Of a stretch of DNA of 35,758 nucleotides, positions 23,473 through 31,848 are shown piece after piece; position 1 is the stretch's first letter; every line of letters starts with the position of its first letter. The notes under the pieces are model-generated. The model had not been told where the DNA came from. It saw only the letters and a list, made by a program, of their open reading frames with translations, and did no database searches. The position numbers and the translations under genes are program-made. Origin of the DNA: Owenweeksia sp. (GTDB lineage: Bacteria; Bacteroidota; Bacteroidia; Flavobacteriales; Schleiferiaceae); NCBI GenBank assembly GCA_028277105.1, contig JANQHO010000163.1, positions 1 to 35,758 on the forward strand, in the 5' to 3' direction.

Positions 23473-23854
23473 ATTCCAACCGGTTGATTACCGCGATGTG
23501 GAAGACCTGCTCAGCCAGCTTCCTTCGGAAGAATTGTTATTGGTCAATTACCTGCGCAACCTGATCCTGGAAACTCTTCCCCAGGTAAAGGAAAAACTCG
23601 CTTATAATGTGCCTTTCTACTATTTGAAAAAGAGGATCGCCTTTATATGGCCCGCCAGCGTTCCCTGGGGAAAATTAAGAGAAGGTGTAGCCCTGGGCTT
23701 CACGCAGGGGTATCTTTTCAGCGATCAAAGCGTTTTTCCTTCTACCGATCACAAAGTGATACGCCAGTTTATCTTTAATTCACCGGAAGATGTTGACCCT
23801 TATCTGATCAAAGCCCTTATCCTGGAAGCTGTCGAGATCGACAATAGCCTGTAA
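23462..23854 (+). CDS. DUF1801 (YdhG-like) family protein
   Basis: 130-aa cytosolic protein of the DUF1801 type. The family features are an N-terminal helix pair, LRNLILETLPQVKEKLAYNVPFYYL (a variant of the conserved 'pea.e.i.y..p.f...g'), and a C-terminal YLIKALILEAV helix. Its ATG lies 11 nt inside the DUF349 reading frame, so the pair is translationally coupled. Function unknown. Confidence 0.8.
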   Translation: MANKFQPVDYRDVEDLLSQLPSEELLLVNYLRNLILETLPQVKEKLAYNVPFYYLKKRIAFIWPASVPWGKLREGVALGFTQGYLFSDQSVFPSTDHKVIRQFIFNSPEDVDPYLIKALILEAVEIDNSL

Positions 23855-23873
23855 AACCTGCTGTGCTCTTCAC

Positions 23874-23881
23874 TACTTTTG
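23874..23881 (+). promoter_or_regulatory. -7-like element just before uvrB
   Basis: TACTTTTG matches TAnnTTTG but ends 4 nt before the uvrB ATG; if used, transcription would begin at or near the start codon (leaderless). No -33 element seen. Confidence 0.3.
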
Positions 23882-23885
23882 CAGC

Positions 23886-25904
23886 ATGGCAAAAGAATTC
23901 AAGATCGTATCAGAGTACGCTCCCACCGGAGATCAGCCCCAGGCTATTGAACAACTCGTAGAGGGAGTAAAACGCAGCGACCGCTATCAAACCCTTTTAG
24001 GGGTTACCGGTTCCGGTAAAACCTTTACGGTAGCCAATGTGGTAGAAAAGGTTCAGAAGCCCACCCTGGTACTCAGCCACAATAAAACGCTGGCTGCCCA
24101 GCTTTACGGGGAGTTCAAACAGTATTTTCCCGAAAATGCAGTGGAATATTTTGTTTCTTATTACGACTACTACCAGCCTGAGGCCTATATTCCCAGTTCA
24201 GGTACTTACATAGAAAAAGACCTTTCCATTAACGAAGAAATTGAAAAGCTGCGCCTGAGCACTACCTCTTCCCTCCTGTCGGGCCGCAGAGATGTGCTGG
24301 TAGTGGCTTCGGTCAGTTGCCTTTACGGCATCGGAAACCCGGAAGAGTTCAGCAACCAGGTGATCGAGTTACAAAAAGGCCAGTTGATCGCCCGCAACAA
24401 ACTGCTTCACCTCTTTGTCAACGCTCTTTACAACCGTACAGAAGGAGAATTCGGACGGGGAAATTTCCGGGTAAAAGGCGATACCGTGGACATTTTTCCC
24501 GCTTATGCCGATACCGCTTTCCGCATCCATTTTTGGGGCGATGAGATCGAGGACATCGAACGTTTTGACCCGTCTACCAGGGAAGTCATGGAAAACTTTG
24601 AACGTATCCGTATTTTTCCGGCTAACATATTTGTTACCAGCAAAAACACTTTAAAAAGTGCTATTCATCAGATCCAGGATGACCTGATGGAACAGATCGA
24701 CTTTTTCCGTCAAAACCAACAGCCCCTGGAGGCCAAAAGGCTTCAGGAACGCACGGAATTTGACCTGGAGATGATACGCGAGCTGGGCTATTGCTCTGGT
24801 ATTGAGAATTATTCCCGTTACTTGGACGGCCGCGCGCCCGGAACCCGCCCTTTCTGTTTACTGGACTATTTCCCCGATGATTACCTGATGGTAATAGACG
24901 AAAGCCATGTAACTGTTCCCCAGGTAAGGGCGATGTATGGCGGTGACCGTTCCCGCAAAGAAAACCTGGTGGAATACGGCTTTCGCCTGCCCGCTGCTAT
25001 GGACAACCGCCCTTTGAAATTTGAGGAATTTGAAGCCTTACAGAACCAGGTGGTCCACGTGAGTGCCACTCCCAGTGATTACGAATTTGAAAAATCCGGT
25101 GGCGTGGTAGTGGAACAGCTCATCCGCCCAACCGGACTGCTGGACCCTGTAATTGAGGTACGCCCGGTAGAAACCCAGGTAGACGACCTGATGGAAGAGA
25201 TCAACAAAAGGGTGGAAATTGACGAACGGGTATTGGTGACCACCCTTACCAAAAGGATGGCGGAAGAACTGACCAAATACCTCACCCGTTACGGAGTGCG
25301 CTGCCGCTATATCCATTCCGATGTGGATACCCTGGAAAGAGTGGAAATAATGCGTGATCTGCGCCTGGGCCTTTTTGATGTGCTGATCGGGGTAAACCTT
25401 TTAAGGGAAGGCCTGGATCTGCCGGAAGTTTCTCTGGTAGCCATACTGGATGCCGACAAAGAGGGCTTTCTCCGCGCGGAACGTTCGCTGGTGCAAACTG
25501 TTGGAAGAGCAGCCCGCAACATCAACGGTAAAGCCATTATGTATGCCGACAAGATCACGGAAAGTATGCAAAAGACTATTGATGAAACCAATCGCAGGCG
25601 GGCTATCCAGCAGGAATACAATGAAGAACACGGGCTAAAACCCACTGCCCTTAAAAAATCCAAAGAATCTATTCTGGCTACTTCCAGGGCGGCCAAATCG
25701 AGTTCGTATCTGCAGGCTGAAAGTGTGAGCCTGGCCGCTGAACCGGAAATTACCTATCAAAGCAAAGAACAGTACAAAAAGGCCATAGAAAAAACCCGCA
25801 AAAAAATGGAAAATGCTGCCAAAGCGCTGGATTTTATTGAGGCCGCCCGTTTGCGGGATGAATTAGGGGAACTGGAAGAGAAAATGAAGAAAGAATTTGG
25901 GTAG
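23886..25904 (+). CDS. uvrB: UvrABC system protein B
   Basis: Damage-verifying helicase subunit of nucleotide excision repair. At 672 aa it has normal length. Walker A GVTGSGKT spans residues 39-46; the damage-binding beta-hairpin region has YYDYYQPEAYIPSSGTYIEKD; the DEAD-type box is DESH (338-341), followed by HVTVPQVRAMYGGDRSRKE; helicase motif VI includes QTVGRAARN. The C-terminal UVR domain (about 625-665) has YKKAIEKTRKKMENAAKALDF and binds UvrC. The next gene begins 10 nt after the stop. Confidence 0.98.
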   Translation: MAKEFKIVSEYAPTGDQPQAIEQLVEGVKRSDRYQTLLGVTGSGKTFTVANVVEKVQKPTLVLSHNKTLAAQLYGEFKQYFPENAVEYFVSYYDYYQPEAYIPSSGTYIEKDLSINEEIEKLRLSTTSSLLSGRRDVLVVASVSCLYGIGNPEEFSNQVIELQKGQLIARNKLLHLFVNALYNRTEGEFGRGNFRVKGDTVDIFPAYADTAFRIHFWGDEIEDIERFDPSTREVMENFERIRIFPANIFVTSKNTLKSAIHQIQDDLMEQIDFFRQNQQPLEAKRLQERTEFDLEMIRELGYCSGIENYSRYLDGRAPGTRPFCLLDYFPDDYLMVIDESHVTVPQVRAMYGGDRSRKENLVEYGFRLPAAMDNRPLKFEEFEALQNQVVHVSATPSDYEFEKSGGVVVEQLIRPTGLLDPVIEVRPVETQVDDLMEEINKRVEIDERVLVTTLTKRMAEELTKYLTRYGVRCRYIHSDVDTLERVEIMRDLRLGLFDVLIGVNLLREGLDLPEVSLVAILDADKEGFLRAERSLVQTVGRAARNINGKAIMYADKITESMQKTIDETNRRRAIQQEYNEEHGLKPTALKKSKESILATSRAAKSSSYLQAESVSLAAEPEITYQSKEQYKKAIEKTRKKMENAAKALDFIEAARLRDELGELEEKMKKEFG

Positions 25905-25914
25905 CCCCTGGCTT

Positions 25915-27363
25915 ATGAATAGAAGCTTTATCCCTTATTCTATTTTTTCTCTGCTGGGTCTGGCCGTTTTCTCTTTCATTGTTGCTAAAGCCAGTCTGGC
26001 CTCCTTTACCCACGATGAAAGTTTTACCTACCTCCACTTCATGGATCAGGATTTTATGGACCTGCTCTCCCATAAAAGACCTTATGCCAACAACCACCTG
26101 CTGAACAGTATGTTGATGAAGTACTCGGAATTGCTCTTTGGCTATGCGGAATGGGCACTCAGGCTCCCCAACCTGCTGGCCTCACTGGTTTTCTTCAGCT
26201 ATACTTTCTTGCTGGTGAGATCCTCCAAAGGGTTTATAAGCCTGGCGGGGTTCATGCTGATTGTATGTAATCCAATACTCCTTGATCTTTTTGCCCTGGC
26301 CAGAGGCTATGGTTTGTCCATTGCCTTTATGACTATGAGTGTCTATTACCTGTTTAAAAGCTTACAGCGACCCAGTAGTAAAAACCTTCTCTCCTTCAAC
26401 CTGGCTGCCCTCCTGGCTATACTCGGCAATTTTACCATGCTCGACTATTACCTGGCTGCTTTGCTGGTTTACAATCTCATTTCCTGGGCAGAAAACTATA
26501 CATCAGAACAAAAAGAATTCAGCTTGTGGAGACACAACAGGCTAAACCTTCTAATGTTACTGGTTTTTGTGATAATCCTTTACGAACCGGTCAGAAGAGT
26601 TGTTACCTACAATACCTTTGACTTTGGAGGCAAGCAGGGCCTGGTTAGCGATACGGTAGCTTCATTGACCCATACCTCTTTACAACACACAAAACTGAAT
26701 GAAAAGCTATTCCATTTCCTGCAATGGCTGGCAGTGTTATTGGTTTTAATTCCCTTTTTCACCATACTGAACAAAGTGAGGCTGAAGGATCTTTCTTTCT
26801 TCAGACAATACAAGGCCTTAGCAGTAACCAATCTTCTTCTGGTGCTTATTGGCTTGGGAACCGTTTTACAGCATTACATTTTTAATACTGATTATCTGCA
26901 AGGCCGCTTTGCCGTTTTTCTTTTTCCTTTATTTATGTTGAATGTGTTTTTTCTTTTGGGCTTTTGGCTCCATCATAAGTTCCAGCTGATAGTGATAAGC
27001 TCTTTGGCCGGTTTATCCCTGATAAGTTTTGGTCTGAAAGCCGACCTGTACGTTTATCCCGAGTGGAGTTACGACAGTAAAACCAGGCATGTGATGAAGC
27101 TATTGGTCAAAGATGTAGAATCGAATAACAAGCCGGAAATTATAAGCCTGGGTACTTCCTGGTTATTTGAGCCTACCCTTAATTTTTACCGTCAAACCTG
27201 GAAGCTGGACTGGTTGCATAAAGTGGAACGCCATTGCCTGGACGAAGAACACGACTATTATTACCTGTTCCAAACAGATGTTGAAAAAGTGAGTAAAAGC
27301 CAAAAGGCAGAACTCTATTCTTCTGAGCAAACAAAAAGCGTTTTACTGAAAGATCTCCGCTGA
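25915..27363 (+). CDS. Multi-pass membrane protein, GT-C glycosyltransferase-like
   Basis: 482-aa integral membrane protein with about ten hydrophobic segments. The first external loop holds THDESFTYLHF with an acidic pair after the first helix, followed by NNHLLNSMLMKYSELLFG and EWALRLPNLLA; this order resembles GT-C enzymes (ArnT/PMT/GT39 type), which use lipid-linked sugar donors. The soluble C-terminus (about 385-482) is small. The ATG at 25915 is preferred to an in-frame TTG at 25897 that overlaps uvrB. Donor and acceptor unknown; the glycosyltransferase call is inference. Confidence 0.65.
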   Translation: MNRSFIPYSIFSLLGLAVFSFIVAKASLASFTHDESFTYLHFMDQDFMDLLSHKRPYANNHLLNSMLMKYSELLFGYAEWALRLPNLLASLVFFSYTFLLVRSSKGFISLAGFMLIVCNPILLDLFALARGYGLSIAFMTMSVYYLFKSLQRPSSKNLLSFNLAALLAILGNFTMLDYYLAALLVYNLISWAENYTSEQKEFSLWRHNRLNLLMLLVFVIILYEPVRRVVTYNTFDFGGKQGLVSDTVASLTHTSLQHTKLNEKLFHFLQWLAVLLVLIPFFTILNKVRLKDLSFFRQYKALAVTNLLLVLIGLGTVLQHYIFNTDYLQGRFAVFLFPLFMLNVFFLLGFWLHHKFQLIVISSLAGLSLISFGLKADLYVYPEWSYDSKTRHVMKLLVKDVESNNKPEIISLGTSWLFEPTLNFYRQTWKLDWLHKVERHCLDEEHDYYYLFQTDVEKVSKSQKAELYSSEQTKSVLLKDLR

Positions 27364-27414
27364 GGTTTTATAATTTATACAACCGCAAAACGTTTTTTGT
27401 TAAAATCACCTTTT

Positions 27415-27720
27415 ATGGAACAGGCTTTAAAGACCAACCGCCAATCTGCTACCTACGCATTTATACTTTCTTCTTTGTTAGTAGTACTCTTTCTTTTTTA
27501 CATTGATGAAGGCAACTACAGTTTTGAAAACCTGTTTCACCCCGGCAATTTGCTGGCCCTGTCCGTTTATTTCATAGCCATGATCCTGGCCCAATTCACC
27601 ATCTACTTCCCGCTTGTAAAGCGTTTAAACTCCAGATCGGCCCTTTTGATAGCTATATTAGCCGGTATACCCTTAGGTGTGTTCGTTGCGGTGATGTTCT
27701 TTTACGCCATCGCCCCTTAA
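27415..27720 (+). CDS. Small three-helix membrane protein
   Basis: 101-aa protein with three predicted transmembrane helices (YAFILSSLLVVLFLFYI; LLALSVYFIAMILAQF; LLIAILAGIPLGVFVAVMFF) and a charged loop. The ATG at 27415 (MEQALKTN) is chosen over an in-frame TTG at 27397. Lies 51 nt after the GT-C-like gene on the same strand, probably co-transcribed. No family recognised. Confidence 0.7.
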   Translation: MEQALKTNRQSATYAFILSSLLVVLFLFYIDEGNYSFENLFHPGNLLALSVYFIAMILAQFTIYFPLVKRLNSRSALLIAILAGIPLGVFVAVMFFYAIAP

Positions 27721-27784
27721 ACGGGTAACAACTATACTTTTACTATGGTAGTCAGACATGAAGCCTCGCCCACTTTATTTACAA

Positions 27785-27792
27785 TACTTTTG
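27785..27792 (+). promoter_or_regulatory. Putative -7 element for the TonB-dependent receptor
   Basis: TACTTTTG matches TAnnTTTG; predicted leader about 65 nt before the ATG at 27863. No -33 TTTG with normal spacing was seen. Confidence 0.35.
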
Positions 27793-27862
27793 CAAGCAGC
27801 TTAAACTTTTCGGGCAAACTAACGTCTAATGGCAGAACTATAGAAAGCCTGCGCTCTATTAA

Positions 27863-30253
27863 ATGCAAAAATTACTGACCATTATACTGCTGTTCAGCAG
27901 TTTTATTTCCCTATCACAGGTAAGCGGCAAAATAACAGACGAAAACGATCAGCCTCTGCCTGGAGCTTCCGTAGCCCTGTATCAGAACGGGCAGTTGGTC
28001 ACAGGTAGATCCACTGACCTGAAAGGCAATTTCAGTATTGAAGCGGCCAAAGGCCAATATACTTTACAAGTATCCTTTATCTCCTATCAAAACCGGAGTA
28101 TCGAACTAACGATTGAAGCCGATGGCGAAAAAAAGAATTTAGGTACCCTCCAACTCACCCCAGCTAACTCCCAGCTGGAGGAGGTGACCGTGGAAACCGA
28201 AGCCAAATTAATGCAGTTTGAGCAGGATAAAAGGGTCTTTAACGTAGCCAAAGACCTGAACAATATCGGGAGTAATGCCGCAGAGATCCTCAATAATATT
28301 CCCTCTGTAAGTGTGGATATTGAGGGAAACGTAAGCCTGCGCGGCAGTGAAGGGGTCCGCATTCTGGTCAATGGGAAACCCTCCGGCCTCATAGGCTCTG
28401 ATCCGGCTACTGCCCTGCAACAATTACAGGGCAATATGATCGAAAAGATCGAAGTGATCACCAATCCCTCAGCCCGCTACGATGCCGAAGGAGATGCCGG
28501 TATCATCAATATCATTTTAAAAGAACAGAACCGCAGCGGCCTCAACGGCAGTTTTGAGGCCACAGCCGGTTATCCTGATAATTACGGACTGGGGGCCAGT
28601 GTGAATTACCGCAGGGACAAACTCAACTTTTTTACGAATCTCAACCTGAACTACCGCAATAGCCCCGGGGGTGGTTTCCTGGAACAGCAAACGGTTAATC
28701 CCGATACTTCTTTTGGCCTCATTCGCAACCGCAAACAGGAAAGAGGCGGTCTTAATGCCGCCCTGCGCCTGGGAGCCGACTATTATTTCAATAGCAAAGA
28801 ATCTGTGACCGGCTCCTTTTTATACCGCCCTTCAGAAGCCAATAACTACGCCTTTGTGGAGTACGAGAATTACGATGAGAACGATATCCTCGCCTATACC
28901 ACTACCCGGGAAGACAATGAACTGGAAACGGAAAGGCTTATCGAGGCCGACCTCCATTACGAAAAGACATTTGAAAATGAAGACCACAAATGGACGGCTG
29001 ATTTCCGTTTCCAGGATTCGGACGACCGCGAATTATCGGATATTGTACAAAACACCACCGATGTCGAAAATGAAATACTGCAAAAGGTAAACAACCAGGA
29101 AGACGAGCAAAATATTTTCCTGCAAACGGATTATGTGAAACCCCTGGGGGAAAAGCGCAGCTTTGAGATCGGGGCCCGTACCACCATGCGGACTATTATA
29201 AACGCTTACCGGGTTACCGAACAAACCCCTTCGGGTGAATTTATCGAACTGCCCGACTTCACCAATAAATTCAACTTCCGGGAGAATATTTATGCGGCTT
29301 ATGCCATTTACAACGATGCTTTTGGTGATTTCACCTACCAGCTAGGCTTGCGCACCGAATACACCGGCCTTTCTACCCAATTGAGCAATGACGAAGCCAA
29401 TGACAGGGATTTTCTCAACCTCTTTCCCAGCGCCTTTCTAACCTGGAAGATCAACCCTTTGAGTGATCTGCAGCTCAGTTACAGCCGCAGGATAAGGCGA
29501 CCCGGTTTCAGAAACCTCCTCCCCTTTTTCAGCTTCAGCGATTTCCGAATTTTCTTTTCGGGCAATGCCAATCTCAACCCCGAGTTTGCGGATAATTACG
29601 AAGTGGGTTACGTCCGCTACTGGGAAAAAGCTTCCCTTTACAGCGGCATCTATTACCGCCACCGCACGGGGGTTATCCAGCGCATACGCACGGTAGCAGG
29701 CAACGGTGACAACCAGATATTCCCGGTCAATTTATCGGTACAGGATGCCTATGGCTTTGAGTTCAACTATCAGCACGACCTTTTGAAATGGTGGTCGGTG
29801 AATGCCAACCTCAACCTTTTCAGTTCTTTTACCACCGGGAGTTATGAGGGCATTAGCTATAATGCTGAAAATTACTCGGCTTTTGGGCGGGTGATGAACC
29901 GCCTGCAGCTCTGGCAGAGCAATTTCCAGCTGAGCTTTAACATGCGTGGCCCCCGCACTACCACCCAGGGCAACGACCTGGGCATTTACACCATGGACCT
30001 GGGCTGGAGCAGAGATATTATGAACGACAAGGCCACCCTGGCCCTTTCCATCCGCGACCTTTTCAATACCCGCAGGCGCAGGAGCTTTACTTCCGGTGAA
30101 ACAGCCGAAGGGGGCACCTTTGAAAGCTACGATGAGTTCCAATGGCGCCAGCGGCAGCTTACTCTTTCCTTTACCTACCGACTCAACCAGAAAAAGCGCA
30201 TGAGGCGCCAGAGGTCCGGTAATACCGGTGGAGGTGAAATGGAGGAGTTCTAA
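27863..30253 (+). CDS. TonB-dependent receptor (OMP_b-brl_3-like)
   Basis: 796-aa outer-membrane receptor. The signal peptide ends near SLSQ. Residues about 20-105 are a carboxypeptidase-regulatory-like domain (SGKITDENDQPLPGASVALY); about 125-220 are the plug (IPSVSVDIEGNVSLRGSEG, NPSARYDAEGDAGIINIILK); the rest is a beta barrel with motifs such as LSYSRRIRRPGFRNLLPF and NLNPEFADNYEVGY, typical of the Bacteroidota outer membrane beta-barrel family PF14905. The tail is Arg/Gly-rich and ends in Phe. No SusD-type partner is adjacent, so the substrate is unknown. The cassette array begins 165 nt downstream. Confidence 0.92.
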   Translation: MQKLLTIILLFSSFISLSQVSGKITDENDQPLPGASVALYQNGQLVTGRSTDLKGNFSIEAAKGQYTLQVSFISYQNRSIELTIEADGEKKNLGTLQLTPANSQLEEVTVETEAKLMQFEQDKRVFNVAKDLNNIGSNAAEILNNIPSVSVDIEGNVSLRGSEGVRILVNGKPSGLIGSDPATALQQLQGNMIEKIEVITNPSARYDAEGDAGIINIILKEQNRSGLNGSFEATAGYPDNYGLGASVNYRRDKLNFFTNLNLNYRNSPGGGFLEQQTVNPDTSFGLIRNRKQERGGLNAALRLGADYYFNSKESVTGSFLYRPSEANNYAFVEYENYDENDILAYTTTREDNELETERLIEADLHYEKTFENEDHKWTADFRFQDSDDRELSDIVQNTTDVENEILQKVNNQEDEQNIFLQTDYVKPLGEKRSFEIGARTTMRTIINAYRVTEQTPSGEFIELPDFTNKFNFRENIYAAYAIYNDAFGDFTYQLGLRTEYTGLSTQLSNDEANDRDFLNLFPSAFLTWKINPLSDLQLSYSRRIRRPGFRNLLPFFSFSDFRIFFSGNANLNPEFADNYEVGYVRYWEKASLYSGIYYRHRTGVIQRIRTVAGNGDNQIFPVNLSVQDAYGFEFNYQHDLLKWWSVNANLNLFSSFTTGSYEGISYNAENYSAFGRVMNRLQLWQSNFQLSFNMRGPRTTTQGNDLGIYTMDLGWSRDIMNDKATLALSIRDLFNTRRRRSFTSGETAEGGTFESYDEFQWRQRQLTLSFTYRLNQKKRMRRQRSGNTGGGEMEEF

Positions 30254-30417
30254 GCTGAGAATAGCACGTCCGTATTTACATAAAAACTACGAAGACCTTT
30301 ATCCTTTTCAGTATAAATGACTTAATGGCTGTCACCAGTCCTATCGAAAGTATCAAATCACAGGTCTTAAAACGTAAATAATAGCACCTTTATTAATTTT
30401 GGTACTATTATAACTAC

Positions 30418-30426
30418 GTTAGCCAC
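30418..30426 (+). repeat. Lone recombination-core-like site opening the cassette array
   Basis: GTTAGCCAC is the reverse complement of GTGGCTAAC at 30867-30875, which begins the site closing the first cassette. Unlike the other sites, no matching palindromic left arm was found in the 160 bp before it, so it may be an attI-like entry site or the remnant of a deleted site. GTTAGCC resembles the integron core GTTRRRY except at its sixth base. Confidence 0.55.
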
Positions 30427-30433
30427 AAGTTGA

Positions 30434-30874
30434 ATGGACAGACTAATTGACAAACCACATCTAATTTTCTTAATCGCAATTCCGATAATAATGCCGATTG
30501 GAATTTTGAGTGGAGATGCAGTATTGGACATTAATGTTCACGATACTTACTATGTGATTGCCTATTTGCATTTAGCAACACTGATTTCAATACTTTTTGG
30601 AATAATCGGAATTGGATATTGGATTATGCAAAAAACGAACAGAAAATTATCAAAGTGGTTGAATTGGACTCATGTTGGACTGACTTTTGGCGGAACTTCA
30701 GTTGTGTGGATTTTGACCAAATTTTATCGGACTGAAATTATGGAATATGAGTTCAATAATAATCTGACTCTAATTATCACTCTGATTATTTTGCTTATGA
30801 TTGTCGGACAACTCATTTTTCCGATTAACATTATTTACGGACTGATAAAAAAGAAAAATAAAACCAGTGGCTAA
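30434..30874 (+). CDS. Cassette 1: small membrane protein with a cytochrome-oxidase-like motif
   Basis: 146-aa protein with about four transmembrane helices. Residues 33-50 read INVHDTYYVIAYLHLATL, close to the helix of cytochrome c oxidase subunit I that carries DTYYVVAHFH, but the first of the two heme-ligand histidines is Tyr here, so no heme role is claimed. AT-rich codon use unlike the receptor gene upstream. Its ATG is 15 nt after the predicted G|TT boundary and its TAA stop (30872-30874) lies inside the downstream repeat arm. Function unknown. Confidence 0.7.
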   Translation: MDRLIDKPHLIFLIAIPIIMPIGILSGDAVLDINVHDTYYVIAYLHLATLISILFGIIGIGYWIMQKTNRKLSKWLNWTHVGLTFGGTSVVWILTKFYRTEIMEYEFNNNLTLIITLIILLMIVGQLIFPINIIYGLIKKKNKTSG

Positions 30875-31001
30875 CAATGGCTATAAAATATAGGGGGTTA
30901 GTGCTAAACCGCAGGCTTCGTGCTTTTCGGTTACTGTTTTTGTCGGGGAACAAAAACGCACTCTAATAAACCCTACATTTCATAGCCGAGACCGTTGTGT
31001 G
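30867..31001 (+). repeat. attC-like site A (cassette 1)
   Basis: 135-bp imperfect palindrome. The left end GTGGCTAACAATGGCTATAA pairs inward with the right part CATAGCCGAGACCGTTGTG, with extra bases on one arm; further in, GTGC (30901-30904) pairs with GCAC (30958-30961), and GTTTTTGT/ACAAAAAC form an inner hairpin. The AAC (30873-30875) and GTT (30994-30996) triplets occupy the integron attC positions. The outer left bases match the previous site rather than this site's own right end. Confidence 0.7.
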
Positions 31002-31009
31002 CAATTAGA

Positions 31010-31801
31010 ATGAAACTCAAAACCAAACATATCATAACAGCGATTGGATTAATCTTTATCGGAGTTATCAGTTTTGTAATTTATTTCACCGTCTTCCTGA
31101 ACCCATTTGACTTTGGACCATGTGACGGACATGGAGAACCCGACCGATACGAGAAAATCTATTATGACAATGGACAATTAGAAATTGAAGGGCAATTAAA
31201 AGATTGTACTTGGAATGGGCTAATAAAAACCTACTACGAAACTGGGGAACTAAAAAGTGAGGAATTCAGGGAGAGCGGACGAAATCACGGCAAGTCAACT
31301 TTCTATTATCCAAATGGGGAAATCTACAAGAATGAGGAGTATCGTGATGGTGAATTGACATGGTTCAAAATCTACTCTAAGAATCAAAGTATTCTATTTG
31401 AATACAATAAGGAAAATCAATTGCTATCAATAAATAATACAGAGAGCTCTAGTCAAGTAAACTTCATGGACTCATTGGACTTAAAAGGACATGATAAACC
31501 TTTCTCCATATTACTGAACAACAATTTGATATTGAGAGGAACCAAAGACTTTTACGTAATTAATTCAAATCTTGAAATCACCCTAGACTTGAGAGATACG
31601 TTAATGAAATATATACCAACAGCTTACGACAAGAAAGTTGATGTCAATGGAAACATTCATGACTTCCTTTGGCACAGGCGAATCAGTGGAGACAGTCTTT
31701 CTCTGAAAGTATTTTATGACGGTAATGAACACATGTCTAATCACAAAACTTGGGAAAGAAAATATAAAATAACTCCACACAACAAAGCCTATAAGCAATA
31801 G
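31010..31801 (+). CDS. Cassette 2: membrane-anchored MORN-type repeat protein
   Basis: 263-aa protein with one N-terminal transmembrane or signal-anchor helix (IITAIGLIFIGVISFVIYF), then YYDNGQLEIEGQLKDCTWNG, YYETGELKSEEF and YYPNGEIYKNEEY, three MORN-variant repeats (PF07661-like, as in YwqK-type antitoxins). The C-terminal half is not recognised. The ATG at 31010 is 15 nt after the cassette boundary; an in-frame TTG at 30995 lies in the recombination core and is less likely. The last codons and the stop (31799-31801) are supplied by the downstream attC-like site. Confidence 0.75.
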   Translation: MKLKTKHIITAIGLIFIGVISFVIYFTVFLNPFDFGPCDGHGEPDRYEKIYYDNGQLEIEGQLKDCTWNGLIKTYYETGELKSEEFRESGRNHGKSTFYYPNGEIYKNEEYRDGELTWFKIYSKNQSILFEYNKENQLLSINNTESSSQVNFMDSLDLKGHDKPFSILLNNNLILRGTKDFYVINSNLEITLDLRDTLMKYIPTAYDKKVDVNGNIHDFLWHRRISGDSLSLKVFYDGNEHMSNHKTWERKYKITPHNKAYKQ

Positions 31802-31842
31802 CGCCCTAAGGGACGCTACTGCTCATAGCCAAACCGTTGGCA
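31776..31842 (+). repeat. attC-like site B (cassette 2)
   Basis: The most compact site, 67 bp. CACACAAC at the left is the reverse complement of GTTGTGTG at the end of site A. CCTATAAGCAATAGCG pairs with CGCTACTGCTCATAGC at 14 of 16 positions around the loop CCCTAAGGGA. The right end has the core CCGTTGGCA with GTT at 31836-31838. The layout R''-stem-loop-stem-R' is that of an integron attC. Confidence 0.75.
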
Positions 31843-31848
31843 AAGATT

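Noticed and set aside
25897..25914. In-frame TTG upstream starts for the GT-C-like gene (and similar at 19438, 27397, 30995, 31837)
   Set aside because: ATG codons a few residues downstream give better N-termini and avoid overlap with neighbours or recombination cores.
27721..27862. A riboswitch upstream of the TonB-dependent receptor
   Set aside because: No cobalamin or other riboswitch core seen; only a -7-like element.
30254..30417. A complete attC-like palindrome before the first cassette
   Set aside because: No left arm pairing with the ACTACGTTAGCC end could be found; only the core is reported.
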